The notes below the pieces were generated by a model, which was not told the DNA's origin, did no database searches, and worked only from the letters and a program-made list of their open reading frames with translations. Positions 47,418 to 55,785 of a DNA stretch of 64,000 nucleotides are shown piece by piece. This DNA is from Terriglobia bacterium (GTDB lineage Bacteria > Acidobacteriota > Terriglobia > JAJPHL01). The DNA lies in assembly GCA_021325275.1 (NCBI GenBank), contig JAJPHL010000009.1:1-64000 (forward strand), given 5' to 3'. How positions within the stretch are numbered: position 1 is the first letter of the stretch; each line of letters starts with the position of its first letter. The position numbers and the translations under genes are program-made.

Positions 47418-48047
47418 ATGTTCTTCTCAAACTGGTTCGGTCCTTCCCTAACCCGCCTCCCACCCGGCAATCGTGTAGCCTTGACCTTCGATGACGGCCC
47501 CAGCGAAACCACCCCGTACGTTTTGGATTTGCTCGCCGAGTACAACGCACGCGCGACATTTTTTCTCGTCGGCATGAACTGCCATCGCCTTCCAGACGTC
47601 GCGCGGCGAGTGATCGCGGAAGGTCACGAGATCGGCAATCACACGTGGTCCCACGCGAATTTCTATCGTTGCGCGCCATGGCAAGTGCGCGCGGAAATCG
47701 AGCGCGGCCAGCAGGCGATCGAAGACACGCTGGGGCGGCGCCCGCAGTGGTTCCGCCCGCCGTTCGGTGTGCGCTGGTTCGGCATGTTTCCGGCGCTCGA
47801 TCGTTTGGGAATGCGCTGCGCGTTATGGTCGCTCGACACCTGCGACTGGCGCGATCCCGCCGACGCGATTGTCGAGCGCGGGGCAGGCGCGCAAGCCGGC
47901 GACGTGCTTCTCCTTCACGACGGTTTTCGCACGCACGTAGGAAACAATCGCAAGGAAACGGTGGCGGCGCTGGGACGCTTGCTCGCGCAATTCCGCGATC
48001 GTGGGTTGGAAATGGTGACGCTAGCGCCCGCGGCGCCGGCCAAGTAA
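47418..48047 (+). CDS. Polysaccharide deacetylase (NodB domain)
   Basis: 209 residues, essentially one NodB domain. Motif 1 TFDDGPSETT, motif 2 HEIGNHTWSHANFYR (metal His pair), motif 3 RPPFGVRW, motif 4 DTCDWRDP and motif 5 LLLHDG are all present. The enzyme removes N- or O-acetyl groups from glycans with one metal ion. There is no signal peptide in the chosen frame, so it acts in the cytosol or on lipid-linked precursors. It follows two glycosyltransferases. Confidence 0.92.
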   Translation: MFFSNWFGPSLTRLPPGNRVALTFDDGPSETTPYVLDLLAEYNARATFFLVGMNCHRLPDVARRVIAEGHEIGNHTWSHANFYRCAPWQVRAEIERGQQAIEDTLGRRPQWFRPPFGVRWFGMFPALDRLGMRCALWSLDTCDWRDPADAIVERGAGAQAGDVLLLHDGFRTHVGNNRKETVAALGRLLAQFRDRGLEMVTLAPAAPAK

Positions 48048-48052
48048 GGAAG

Positions 48053-48835
48053 CTACTGCTTGCGCTCCATCAGCACTTTCAAAGAGGCATTCTTCAGTGA
48101 ACTGTTTCCCTCGACCTTGGCGACCTTTCGCAGACTCGCCGTGCTCAAGTGACGCAGCAGTGAAAGCGCGGTGCCGCCGGGCGTCTTTGGATTGATGGCG
48201 ATCGATACTTTCAGTTCCTCGCTGAGCGCCCATGTGGGATTGGTGCGTAGCATGCGGACAAGTTGATCGGCCACCAGCGCGTCGATGCTCGGCATCTTGG
48301 AAATCGCGATGATTTCCGGCAGCGTGATCAGCGGATTCTTCACGAGATAGAGCAGAAGCATCGGCGTGGGCTGCTGCGCGATGATGGTGCGTCCGCTTTG
48401 CCCCGCGCGCGTGGCGTAGATGACGCGTTGCGCGAAGGTCATTTTGCGAATGCGCGCGTGTTCGTCGAGACGGTCCGCGGTATCGAATTTGAATTCCGCT
48501 TCCGACGCCGGCGGGACTTCGCGCAATGCGGTTTCCAACTCCGGCAGCAGTTCGCGCGGACTGCCGGGAATCGCCACGCGCAGTTGCAGTGCAACATCTT
48601 TGGCGACAATTTGCTGGGCGGTCGGGTCGAGGCGCGCGACTTGAATGTCGATGGGGCGCGGGCGGTCGGGCAGCTTGAATTGAAACGATCCGCGAAACGG
48701 GAGCGGCAGCGTGTCCTTGCGATCGGTGAGCAGCCGCCCGGATTCGAGCAGATCGTAAACATAGCTCGCTTCCTCGGCCTCGGTGGCCAGTTGCACTGCC
48801 ACGCATCCTTCGCTCTTATCCAGCGAAACGCGCAT
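48053..48835 (-). CDS. Hypothetical protein, helical
   Basis: 260 residues. The N-terminal third is beta-rich (MRVSLDKSEGCVAVQLATEA, RGSFQFKLPDRPRPIDIQVA). The middle and C-terminal parts are helical with HEAT-like repetition (LVKNPLITLPEIIAISK, LVADQLVRMLRTNPTW, LLRHLSTASLRKVAKVEGN). I do not recognise the family. It ends 6 nt from the convergent deacetylase and begins upstream of tRNA-Ser, pointing away from it. No neighbour suggests its role. Confidence 0.7.
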   Translation of the reverse strand: MRVSLDKSEGCVAVQLATEAEEASYVYDLLESGRLLTDRKDTLPLPFRGSFQFKLPDRPRPIDIQVARLDPTAQQIVAKDVALQLRVAIPGSPRELLPELETALREVPPASEAEFKFDTADRLDEHARIRKMTFAQRVIYATRAGQSGRTIIAQQPTPMLLLYLVKNPLITLPEIIAISKMPSIDALVADQLVRMLRTNPTWALSEELKVSIAINPKTPGGTALSLLRHLSTASLRKVAKVEGNSSLKNASLKVLMERKQ

Positions 48836-48909
48836 CGCGCGAGTGTAGCACGGCGCGTCTATGTTAGACTAAAGTTCTCCGCACGTCGCGACCGCGAAAT
48901 CCCAAGTTC

Positions 48910-49001
<92 letters not shown>

Positions 49002-49088
49002 ATAGACTATTTATAATCAGTAGTTTATAAAATTATCCTTGCACATGTACCAAGATTTGTACCATCATTCCGTAGGGCGAGGTTTTTG

Positions 49089-50159
49089 ATGCTTACACTT
49101 TATCGCCGCCATCGGAAGGAATGCCCATACAGCGATGACCGCTATCACCGCCGCTGTACGTGTACGGTTTGGGCGCAGGGCACCATTGAAGGAACGCCGA
49201 TCCGTGAGTCTCTGAAGACCCGTTCATGGGAACGGGCTGAGCAGATCAAGCGCGACAGGGAAGCGGGCCGGAGCGCCAAGCCAGAAACGCCGGCCGCAAT
49301 GACCATCGAAGCGGCCATCAAGCTCTTCATCGAAGACTGCGAATCGCGGAACCTCACCGACAGCCCGCTGAAGAAGCACAAACGCCTTACGCGACGGTTC
49401 GGTGATTTCCTAATGCCGCTCGGCATCGAATTCTTTCCAGGAGTGACGACCGACATCATTCGGCGCTTCCGTTCGACCTGGAAGCTGTCGCCGCGGACTG
49501 CGGCCAAGGAATTGGAACGGCTCCGTTCTTTTTTCCGCTTCTGTGTCGAAGCCGGATGGATCTCAATCAATCCCGCGAAGGCCGTGAAATCGCCGAAGTC
49601 GAAAGAGCTGCCCCGCCTGCCGTTCAGCGACGACGAAGTGGCGAAGATACTTTCGAAAACGGAAAACGACCGGGAGCTTGCCTTCGTGAGAATCCTCCGA
49701 CACACGGGACTCCGAATCGGCGACGCATCACTGCTTCAGAAATCGGCTATCTCTGAGAATCGTGTCTACCTCTACACGACGAAGGGCGGCACGCCCGTCC
49801 ATATCGTTCTACCGCCCGATCTCGTCTCGCTTCTTAATTCGCTTCCCGCTCCAGGCGGATATTTTTTTCTCTTCGGCGAATCGACAAAGATGCACACGAC
49901 GGCCGACCTCTGGCGTCGCCGCATCAAACGGATGTGCAAGGATGCGAAGGTCACACCGGATCATCCCCATCGTTTCCGGCACACACTGGCAGCCGATCTC
50001 CTCACAAAGGGTGCGAGCGTCGAAGATGTTGCCGCAATCCTTGGCAACAGCCCTGCTGTCGTGATGAAGCACTATTCCCAGTTCTGCCGTAGGAGGCAGG
50101 ACCGTCTGGATGACCTCATATCAAAGACCTGGAAGAAGACTCTCGTAAGGGTCAAGTAG
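49089..50159 (+). CDS. Tyrosine integrase at tRNA-Ser (Int1)
   Basis: 356 residues from ATG 49089; a TTG one codon upstream is possible. A Cys/His-bearing N-terminus (HRKECPYSDDRYHRRCTCTVW) resembles small metal-binding or arm-binding modules. Then come the SAM-like core-binding domain (about 75-155) and the catalytic domain: Arg in HTGLRIGDAS, Lys in TTKGG near 233, HRFRH near 294, and Tyr in KHYSQF near 328. The LGH motif reads LGNSP, a common variant. It starts 90 nt after the tRNA, as expected for an integrase at attL. Confidence 0.93.
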   Translation: MLTLYRRHRKECPYSDDRYHRRCTCTVWAQGTIEGTPIRESLKTRSWERAEQIKRDREAGRSAKPETPAAMTIEAAIKLFIEDCESRNLTDSPLKKHKRLTRRFGDFLMPLGIEFFPGVTTDIIRRFRSTWKLSPRTAAKELERLRSFFRFCVEAGWISINPAKAVKSPKSKELPRLPFSDDEVAKILSKTENDRELAFVRILRHTGLRIGDASLLQKSAISENRVYLYTTKGGTPVHIVLPPDLVSLLNSLPAPGGYFFLFGESTKMHTTADLWRRRIKRMCKDAKVTPDHPHRFRHTLAADLLTKGASVEDVAAILGNSPAVVMKHYSQFCRRRQDRLDDLISKTWKKTLVRVK

Positions 50160-50472
50160 CCCCTCAGACTTAAGGAATGTTCTTCGTCTCTGAGAGGGTC
50201 CCAGGCGGCGCTCAGGGCCCTTCGTGGCTCCTGCGGCGGCGATCCGGCATTGTCCCAAATGAAATGAACTTAATACCCGACGCTTTCTGTCGGTAATCCT
50301 CACTACATACAGTTTTTTCACTGTAGGCAATTCACGTTATCGGAAGGATAAGAGGGGATTGGAAGCGTTCACCATAAAGTTATGATCTATGCCATGTTCC
50401 TATTGACATCCGCTCGGAAAATACGGTATATGTGTCCTCCGATTCCGAATACTCCGATTGGAGACGTACATT
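50160..50472. other. 313-nt gap after Int1: hairpins and a promoter
   Basis: An imperfect hairpin just after the integrase stop (CCCTCAGA with TCTGAGAGGG around 50161-50198) may be its terminator. Two more small hairpins follow: CCGAC/GTCGG near 50278-50293 and TACAGT/ACTGTA near 50307-50325. The promoter for the next gene lies at 50403-50432. The open frame at 50382-50642 is an out-of-frame shadow of the secreted protein gene. Confidence 0.5.
50403..50432 (+). promoter_or_regulatory. Promoter of the secreted protein gene
   Basis: TTGACA (50403-50408) and TATATG (50427-50432) are 18 nt apart in an AT-rich patch. The start codon at 50473 is about 35 nt past the expected transcription start, and GGAG is 10 nt before it. 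Confidence 0.6.
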
Positions 50473-51906
50473 ATGAAGCCCAATTGCAGAGTCGCCAAAC
50501 CATCGCTCAGGACGAGTGGATGGAAAAAATCCTTCGGGGGTCTCTCTATAGCGCCGCTGCTGCTGTCACTACTGGTTGGCATCGTTTGTCTCAGTGTCAC
50601 GGTGCGTGCAGACGTTCTCGATACCCTGAAGAGTTACGCTAAAGACCCGGCAAAAGGCTTCCTCGACGATGCCGAGACGAAGGCGAAGAACGTGATTGCC
50701 CGGGGCCAGGATGCTGCTGACGGTGCAATAACGCACGCTGGACAGGTGATCGACGTCGCCGCTCGTGACGCCATCATTGGTCTAGGCGCGCATATAAACA
50801 AGGCCATTGGAGATCTCGACCTCGGCGAGCAGAACGTGCTTGCATCGATTCTCGATTTAGAGACGAAAGCCGACCACATCCTAGCTGGTGTATACGATCT
50901 GCGAGACACTACCGCCGTTGACCTCACTAACATCCTAAGAGGTGTGGTTTTTGTGCATGCGCCGGACTTCCTGGTTCAGGCAATTAAGGGCACCGCTCTC
51001 TTGCCTCAGAAGGACGATTATCACATCACGGTTACGGCAGTTGGTTTCGGCCAAACGAGCGACTCGATGGCTGAGATAACCGCTTCACTGAACGGAAACC
51101 CGATTAAGTTAGGTGAAGTCGATCAGGTCAGCGAGGCAGGCAACGCAATTCTGTCCATTCCCAATGGAACGATTCTGCGGTTATTCGCCCCAGACTCATT
51201 GAAGTTTGCGGATCTCGCATTGAATGTCAACATAAAGCGTAAACACTGGTACTGGTTCGGTTGGAAGAGCCACCACTATCAAGTTCCTATTCGTCTCATG
51301 CTCTATCCAACCCACGTCGCTACTGTGACCGTCCATTTTACGGCACCATCATTTGGGTGGGTCTCCACAGGCGATGTATTTTCTGCAACAAAACAGACAG
51401 AGGAAAAGGATGGATGCAAGTTCTGCGATGTGTCTTGCACTTCGAAACCGACCTTTGACGTTACTGTGCCAGGAAATCACACGCCCACCGCGGTTGGAGA
51501 TGAGCGCATTACTAAGGCCGGAGTGGAGTGCATTGCGGGAGGTAGTATTTGTGCTTTCAACGTTCGATCGGGTACGGATATTTCCGCGAACGGAACCCGT
51601 GCTTCTGGCCACGTCGAAACCTGTAGTCATCCGACGGTATGGCGACTGCGTGCCAGTGTCGAGAGGTGGCAGCAGACCGGTGACCCAACAAACGATCAAA
51701 AAATTGAGGTCCTCGTCGATAGACCACAGGTGATTCCTCTGCCTGACGGCGTTTCATCGGTCACCATTGACGTGGTATCGTCAACCAAGCAGAATTATAC
51801 GTTTGTGATTCCGAGTTCTGACCCGCACGGCATCCTCAACGCGACAATGCCTCCCGGAAGCCATAGCCTGATCATATCTGCATTGCCCATTCAGCCTATC
51901 TACTAG
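50473..51906 (+). CDS. Secreted protein of unknown function (element cargo)
   Basis: 477 residues from ATG 50473, with GGAG 10 nt upstream. A long positive n-region is followed by a hydrophobic helix (LSIAPLLLSLLVGIVCLSVTV) and a probable cleavage near VRA-DV. Residues about 50-165 are amphipathic and helical (DDAETKAKNVIARGQDAADG). The rest is beta-rich with a Cys cluster (DGCKFCDVSCTS), two further Cys (VECIAGGSICAF) and several aromatic residues. No known domain is recognised. Base and codon use are less GC-rich than the chromosomal genes. It is the only clear exported cargo of the element; its last codon overlaps the convergent small gene. Confidence 0.75.
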   Translation: MKPNCRVAKPSLRTSGWKKSFGGLSIAPLLLSLLVGIVCLSVTVRADVLDTLKSYAKDPAKGFLDDAETKAKNVIARGQDAADGAITHAGQVIDVAARDAIIGLGAHINKAIGDLDLGEQNVLASILDLETKADHILAGVYDLRDTTAVDLTNILRGVVFVHAPDFLVQAIKGTALLPQKDDYHITVTAVGFGQTSDSMAEITASLNGNPIKLGEVDQVSEAGNAILSIPNGTILRLFAPDSLKFADLALNVNIKRKHWYWFGWKSHHYQVPIRLMLYPTHVATVTVHFTAPSFGWVSTGDVFSATKQTEEKDGCKFCDVSCTSKPTFDVTVPGNHTPTAVGDERITKAGVECIAGGSICAFNVRSGTDISANGTRASGHVETCSHPTVWRLRASVERWQQTGDPTNDQKIEVLVDRPQVIPLPDGVSSVTIDVVSSTKQNYTFVIPSSDPHGILNATMPPGSHSLIISALPIQPIY

Positions 51907-52130
51907 AATCTAGTGGCGACTTTGACGTACACCTCTGCGATAGCTTTCGTGCATCGCTCGTTCCAGAGGTGTGCGAGCATTGCTCGGCACACGGAAGCCC
52001 AGGCTTCTGATCCTCGGCAAAAAATCACCGCAGCCTCCAACGGACTTACACTTGCCGGGACTCCTTCCAACTCTGGAAGCTCGTTCGCGAACGCGAACGA
52101 CCTCTCACGAGCGCGTTTCTCGGCCATCAC
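51903..52130 (-). CDS. Small hypothetical protein
   Basis: 74-75 residues (starting GTG 52130 or ATG 52127). TAGGAGG lies 5-8 nt upstream, an excellent ribosome-binding site whose TAG is also the stop of a short upstream frame (52140-52175), so translation is likely coupled. The protein is helical (SPLEAAVIFCRGSEAWASVCRAML) with two Cys. The family is unknown. It ends inside the last codons of the secreted protein gene, tail to tail. Confidence 0.6.
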   Translation of the reverse strand: MMAEKRARERSFAFANELPELEGVPASVSPLEAAVIFCRGSEAWASVCRAMLAHLWNERCTKAIAEVYVKVATRF

Positions 52131-52139
52131 CCCGTCCTC

Positions 52140-52175
52140 CTACTGATTTGATTCGAAGCACTTCGATCCCTTCAC
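52140..52175 (-). CDS. Possible 11-residue leader peptide
   Basis: GTG 52175 to TAG 52140 encodes MKGSKCFESNQ. The start follows AAGGAGAAACAAC, the same leader that precedes the HTH gene on the other side of the inverted repeat. The stop lies within the ribosome-binding site of the next gene. It is too short to be sure it is translated. Confidence 0.3.
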   Translation of the reverse strand: MKGSKCFESNQ

Positions 52176-52435
52176 GTTGTTTCTCCTTTTCGCTCCCGAA
52201 GTCCCTCGGTCACTGCTTCGCTTGACGGCAACGACGGCCTAGCCGCGCCCGGCGCTCACCTACGTTCTGCTTTGTCGGTTCCCCCAAACGAGATTCCGCC
52301 CTGCGGGTTTTGCTCGCCATTCAGCTCGCCGGAATCTCGCCCGGTCCCCCCAACAATGCACTTCGGCTCGCTTGGGAGCGGCTCCGCTTGCTTTTCGTGC
52401 CCCGAGGGACTTCGGGAGCGAAAAGGAGAAACAAC
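52176..52435. repeat. Perfect 34-bp inverted repeat around a 192-bp spacer
   Basis: 52176-52209 and 52402-52435 are exact reverse complements. Read outward, each arm ends in AAGGAGAAACAAC directly before a start codon: ATG 52437 on the plus strand and GTG 52175 on the minus strand. Inside, CGAGATTCCG (52289-52298) and CGGAATCTCG (52330-52339) form a second inverted repeat, and CGGTTCCCCC / CGGTCCCCCC are direct repeats. It may be an invertible segment, a cruciform, or a duplicated leader. No protein-coding gene is seen in the spacer. Confidence 0.9.
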
Positions 52436-52436
52436 C

Positions 52437-52691
52437 ATGTTGTCAATCAATCGAGAACCACAACCTGAACGGACAGCACCATTCAAGGCCGTCACTCAGT
52501 TCCTTACCGTTGCGCAGGTGGCACGCCGTTGGAGCGTCAGCGAGGATCTCGTTCGCCGCCGCTACCGCAATAACAAGCACGTCCTGAAACTGGGCGCGGT
52601 CAAGCCGCGAACCCGCGGATGGGTCATGCTTCGCATCCCCGAATGGCTCGTTCTGGAAGACGAGGAAAAATTGAAGACTCGTATCCCGTGA
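52437..52691 (+). CDS. AlpA/excisionase-like helix-turn-helix protein
   Basis: 84 residues from ATG 52437, because AAGGAG lies 10 nt upstream; the frame extends 165 nt further without support and through the inverted repeat. The core FLTVAQVARRWSVSEDLVRRRYR followed by a basic wing (LGAVKPRTRGWVMLRIP) is the MerR-like fold of excisionases and AlpA regulators. Such proteins direct integrase toward excision or control it. It is the best candidate recombination directionality factor of the element. Confidence 0.8.
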   Translation: MLSINREPQPERTAPFKAVTQFLTVAQVARRWSVSEDLVRRRYRNNKHVLKLGAVKPRTRGWVMLRIPEWLVLEDEEKLKTRIP

Positions 52692-52698
52692 TTCCCTT

Positions 52699-52722
52699 GG
52701 CGGGAGCTTAACGGCTCCCGCC
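52699..52722 (+). terminator. Hairpin after the HTH gene
   Basis: GGCGGGAGC (52699-52707) pairs with GCTCCCGCC (52714-52722), loop TTAACG, 7 nt after the stop. A T-rich run (GTTCTTCCC) follows but is weak. Confidence 0.7.
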
Positions 52723-52918
52723 GTTCTTCCCTAGTAGAGGAGGGGAACGGTCGCACCAACCAGAAATACGGGTTTCAGAATAGAAATCTAGTGAGTGAAA
52801 AACCTTGTCAGCCAGCAGCGAAGGTGGGTTACAGTGGCAGATAACTCAAAGAGAGGGCATCGTAAATGTACCGCGCGGTGACGAGGAAGAGAGGTTGAGA
52901 GACGGGAGGTAGAGACCT

Positions 52919-53527
52919 ATGGCATGGTGGAATGATGAGCCGTCGAAAGAGGAGCTGGCTCGTCGGCGCGAGACGGAAGAGCTTATGGAGCAAGTGCGCG
53001 CCTGCTTCCCAGGCGCTGTGCGTGAAGTACGTGACTTGCGGCGGGGAGAAGAGTCAACGTTCTACGAGCAGTATGAACATGCATCGCCGAGACAGCAGCG
53101 GTTGGAACTCAAAAGGCTGCAACGCGAACAAAGGCGGCGGCAAACACCCAGCGACGGCGACTTCGCTAGAGACATCCTAACGACGGGCCTTCAGATTTTC
53201 ACGGAGATGCATGCTTATCAGGATGGTGACGATGACCCGCCATCAATGAAGAGGCTCTTAACACGACTGACCGACGAGCAACTGCAAGAAAGAATCGATT
53301 TCCTCGAAGAACAGTTGCAGGCGCCGCCGCAGCCGCAACCAGAAATACAGACGCCACGATTAAATAGCCCACGCCGCAGCACGCCGGAAGAATTGATCGC
53401 CCGAGACGATGACCTCGATGAAAGGGAGGCGCGGGCAATAGCTGCTTGCAACGGAAATGAGGAAAAGATCGCCCGCGTAAGGCGCATCTTCTATGACGAG
53501 AGAATGCGCGTCATGGACGAATCATAA
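52919..53527 (+). CDS. Hypothetical protein, charged and helical
   Basis: 202 residues from ATG 52919, with GGGAGGT 9 nt upstream. It is rich in Glu, Arg and Gln with a predicted coiled coil (RRETEELMEQVRAC; LELKRLQREQRRRQ) and a Pro/Gln segment (PPQPQPEIQ). There is no signal or membrane part. I do not recognise it. The upstream gap 52723-52918 holds no other gene. The terminator at 53526-53555 belongs to the convergent gene. Confidence 0.7.
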   Translation: MAWWNDEPSKEELARRRETEELMEQVRACFPGAVREVRDLRRGEESTFYEQYEHASPRQQRLELKRLQREQRRRQTPSDGDFARDILTTGLQIFTEMHAYQDGDDDPPSMKRLLTRLTDEQLQERIDFLEEQLQAPPQPQPEIQTPRLNSPRRSTPEELIARDDDLDEREARAIAACNGNEEKIARVRRIFYDERMRVMDES

Positions 53528-53555
53528 AAAAACCGCCTTCCCAAAGGGCAGGCGG
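53526..53555 (-). terminator. Intrinsic terminator of the 53584-53949 gene
   Basis: On the minus strand CCGCCT pairs with AGGCGG (53555-53550 with 53538-53533), with an inner CCC/GGG pair, followed by TTTTTTT. It lies 29 nt after the stop of the minus-strand gene and just before the last codons of the convergent gene. Confidence 0.8.
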
Positions 53556-53583
53556 CGATAGACGGGGCCGTGTGCGCTTCTTC

Positions 53584-53949
53584 CTACGCACTGGGCGGCT
53601 GTAAAGCGAATTCAAGCATGAGAGACTCAACACGAGCGACGGCTTCAGCGGCGGTCATCCGATGCTCGGAGATGCCGATTCGCGTTAGCCGGTCCTCGAG
53701 GATACCGAGAGCATGTTCACGAACTCGGGCGAGATATGCATCCTCGCTGGCTTGCGTGAGCCTTTTGTGCATGGTTTTCTTCATCGACTCAGCGATTTTC
53801 ACGAATCTCTCCGAGCCGAGGCGCCGAAATTCTTCCACAACGTTGTCAAAGAGTTCATCGGCAAGACGGATTCTCTCAAGGTGCATTTCCCGGATGTGCA
53901 TCGGCAGCGTAACAAATGCTCGGATGTCCGGATCGATTGACCGGTTCAT
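53584..53949 (-). CDS. Hypothetical protein with own promoter and terminator
   Basis: 121 residues from ATG 53949; GGGGAG lies about 9 nt upstream. It is helical and charged (IREMHLERIRLADELFDNVVEEFRRLG; HALGILEDRLTRIGISEHRM). No family recognised. A strong promoter (54045-54073) and an intrinsic terminator frame it as a single-gene unit divergent from the ATPase gene. The opposing plus-strand frame 53570-54022 is a shadow. Confidence 0.75.
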   Translation of the reverse strand: MNRSIDPDIRAFVTLPMHIREMHLERIRLADELFDNVVEEFRRLGSERFVKIAESMKKTMHKRLTQASEDAYLARVREHALGILEDRLTRIGISEHRMTAAEAVARVESLMLEFALQPPSA

Positions 53950-54044
53950 AGGCTTTTTCTCCCCTAGCAGTTTGGAGAAGTCCGACGTACCGTCCGGCTC
54001 CTCCGCCTGCCCGGGAGAATGATGCTCGCTGATGATCTTTCGGT

Positions 54045-54073
54045 ACTATAGCGCCTAAGTGCTGTTTTGTCAA
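54045..54073 (-). promoter_or_regulatory. Strong sigma-70 promoter, minus strand
   Basis: TTGACA (54073-54068) and TATAGT (54050-54045) are exactly 17 nt apart on the minus strand. This should start transcription near 54038, about 90 nt before the 53949 start codon. Its -35 box lies at the very beginning of the divergent ATPase gene. Confidence 0.75.
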
Positions 54074-54081
54074 TAGCTTAC

Positions 54082-55770
54082 ATGGGTCCGATTTTTATAG
54101 GCAATGACGAGCACGGAATGCCGATCGAGCTTGGTGATCGTGAACTGCAAACCCATGTGCATGGCATTGGTGCATCGCGCACTGGGAAGTCAAAGCTGAT
54201 CGAATGGATCGCACGGGCCATGGTCAAAAGCCGGCAGGGATTCTGTCTCATCGATCCGCACGGATTTTTGTACGACGATTTGGTACGGTGGCTTGCCTAC
54301 GCGCAGCCCGAACGGGAGATCATCCTCTTCGAGCCAGCCTCGGCCGACCGCATCGTTGGATTCAATCCGTTTCAAGAACGGGGCAGCGGAGACCTCAGCA
54401 CCCTTGTCGATCGCAGAGTGCAAGCGACAGTAAAAGCGTGGGGCGCGACGAACACAGATCAGACACCGCGGCTCGAACGCTGGTTGCGTTGCCTGTACTG
54501 GGCGCTCATGGAGCAAGGTTACTCTCTTGATGCGGCGCGGTACTTCCTCAGTTGGCGCGAAAAAGAAATCCGGCAACATCTCGTCCGTTCCATCCAATCG
54601 GATGCTGTGCGCGGCGAATGGGAAGAACTTGGGTCTATAAAGAACGTCCAGGACTTCTGGTCTCAGATCGAGAGCACGAAGAACCGTCTCCTTTTCCGTT
54701 TCCTCGAACCGCTCCAAGTACGACGCGTGATGGGCCTCAACCGCAACAACATCGACCTGGTGGACGTAATGGAGAACGGGAAAATTCTCCTCGTGAACCT
54801 CCAGCCAAAAGATGACCGTCTCAGCGAAGAAAACGCGCGTCTGATCGGTACACTGCTCCTCAGCCAGATTTGGGAGACCGCCCAGAAACGCCAGCAAGGT
54901 CCCGGTGGTCGCGCGCCCTCGGCATTTCCGGTCATCATTGATGAGTTCCAACGTTTCCTAACGCCGGACGTACCCGAGATGCTGGACGAGGCTGCGAAGT
55001 ACGGAATCCATCTGTTTCTGTTCCATCAACACCTTTCACAACTCAAGAAACTCGACGAACAGGCATACGGCGCCGTGATGACGAACGCACGTATCAAGGC
55101 GGTGTTCGGCGGTCTCTCCCGCGAAGATGCTCGCACCATGGCCGAAGAGATGTTTCCAGGCCAGGTCGATCTCAAGCGCACGAAGTTCGTGATTGAGCAG
55201 ACGAAATTTTGGCCAGTGTACGCGCGTGATACGGTCTACACGCGCGGCTCAAGTCAAGGTATGGGAACCACAAGCTCAAGTGGCAGAACGGATAGTCTCG
55301 CATGGAATCCCGACCTGGGAACCTGGGTACCTTCGACTGGGGAAAGCTCGTTACAGGGCAACTCTGAAGCGGGGCAAGAACAGGAAGGGGAGGCCAACAT
55401 TCCGATTGTGCTGCACAAACCCTTCAAGGAAGTCTCATCCATAACGTCGTACTCGCTCGATGAGATGCTCTGGGAGCTTTCAGACCGGCTAATGGAACAA
55501 TACCAACGACATTACATGATCAGAATCCCTGGCCGGCCCACACGGGCTGCTGTAACGCCCTTCGTAGTATCGCGGGCCGTTGAGCCTAAGGTTCTCGCGG
55601 CATACAAGGATCACATGTCTGAGCAGTTTTTACACGCGAACGAGGTGGACGCGGCGCTGCGAGAAGTTCACAACCAGCTCGCGATCGCGACGACGGGGCA
55701 GCCCCTTCCGAGCCACCGTAAGGAGATGGTAGAATTTTCGGAACCGCCTCCCGACTTCCGGGAAAAATAG
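54082..55770 (+). CDS. Soluble VirD4/HerA-like ATPase 1
   Basis: 562 residues from ATG 54082 (a TTG at 54067 is possible; no ribosome-binding site is visible for either). Walker A GASRTGKSKL near 36, the LIDPHG block, Walker B VIIDEFQRF near 295, and sensor-like LFLFHQHLSQL. This is the type IV coupling/HerA-FtsK superfamily that moves DNA to a conjugation channel or packages it. There is no N-terminal membrane anchor, unlike VirD4. A flexible Gly/Ser/Thr stretch lies near 400-450. It is followed 15 nt later by the Replic_Relax gene, so they are likely one operon. Confidence 0.85.
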   Translation: MGPIFIGNDEHGMPIELGDRELQTHVHGIGASRTGKSKLIEWIARAMVKSRQGFCLIDPHGFLYDDLVRWLAYAQPEREIILFEPASADRIVGFNPFQERGSGDLSTLVDRRVQATVKAWGATNTDQTPRLERWLRCLYWALMEQGYSLDAARYFLSWREKEIRQHLVRSIQSDAVRGEWEELGSIKNVQDFWSQIESTKNRLLFRFLEPLQVRRVMGLNRNNIDLVDVMENGKILLVNLQPKDDRLSEENARLIGTLLLSQIWETAQKRQQGPGGRAPSAFPVIIDEFQRFLTPDVPEMLDEAAKYGIHLFLFHQHLSQLKKLDEQAYGAVMTNARIKAVFGGLSREDARTMAEEMFPGQVDLKRTKFVIEQTKFWPVYARDTVYTRGSSQGMGTTSSSGRTDSLAWNPDLGTWVPSTGESSLQGNSEAGQEQEGEANIPIVLHKPFKEVSSITSYSLDEMLWELSDRLMEQYQRHYMIRIPGRPTRAAVTPFVVSRAVEPKVLAAYKDHMSEQFLHANEVDAALREVHNQLAIATTGQPLPSHRKEMVEFSEPPPDFREK

Positions 55771-55785
55771 TTTTCTTAACTCACC

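Noticed and set aside
52272-52436. Longer start for the AlpA-like protein
   Set aside because: The extra 55 residues are Pro/Ser/Gly-rich, run through the inverted repeat and have no start support, while ATG 52437 has AAGGAG at the right distance.
53570-54022. Plus-strand frame of 150 aa
   Set aside because: It is opposite the 121-aa minus-strand gene that has its own promoter, ribosome-binding site and terminator; the composition is Ser/Arg-rich as in shadows.
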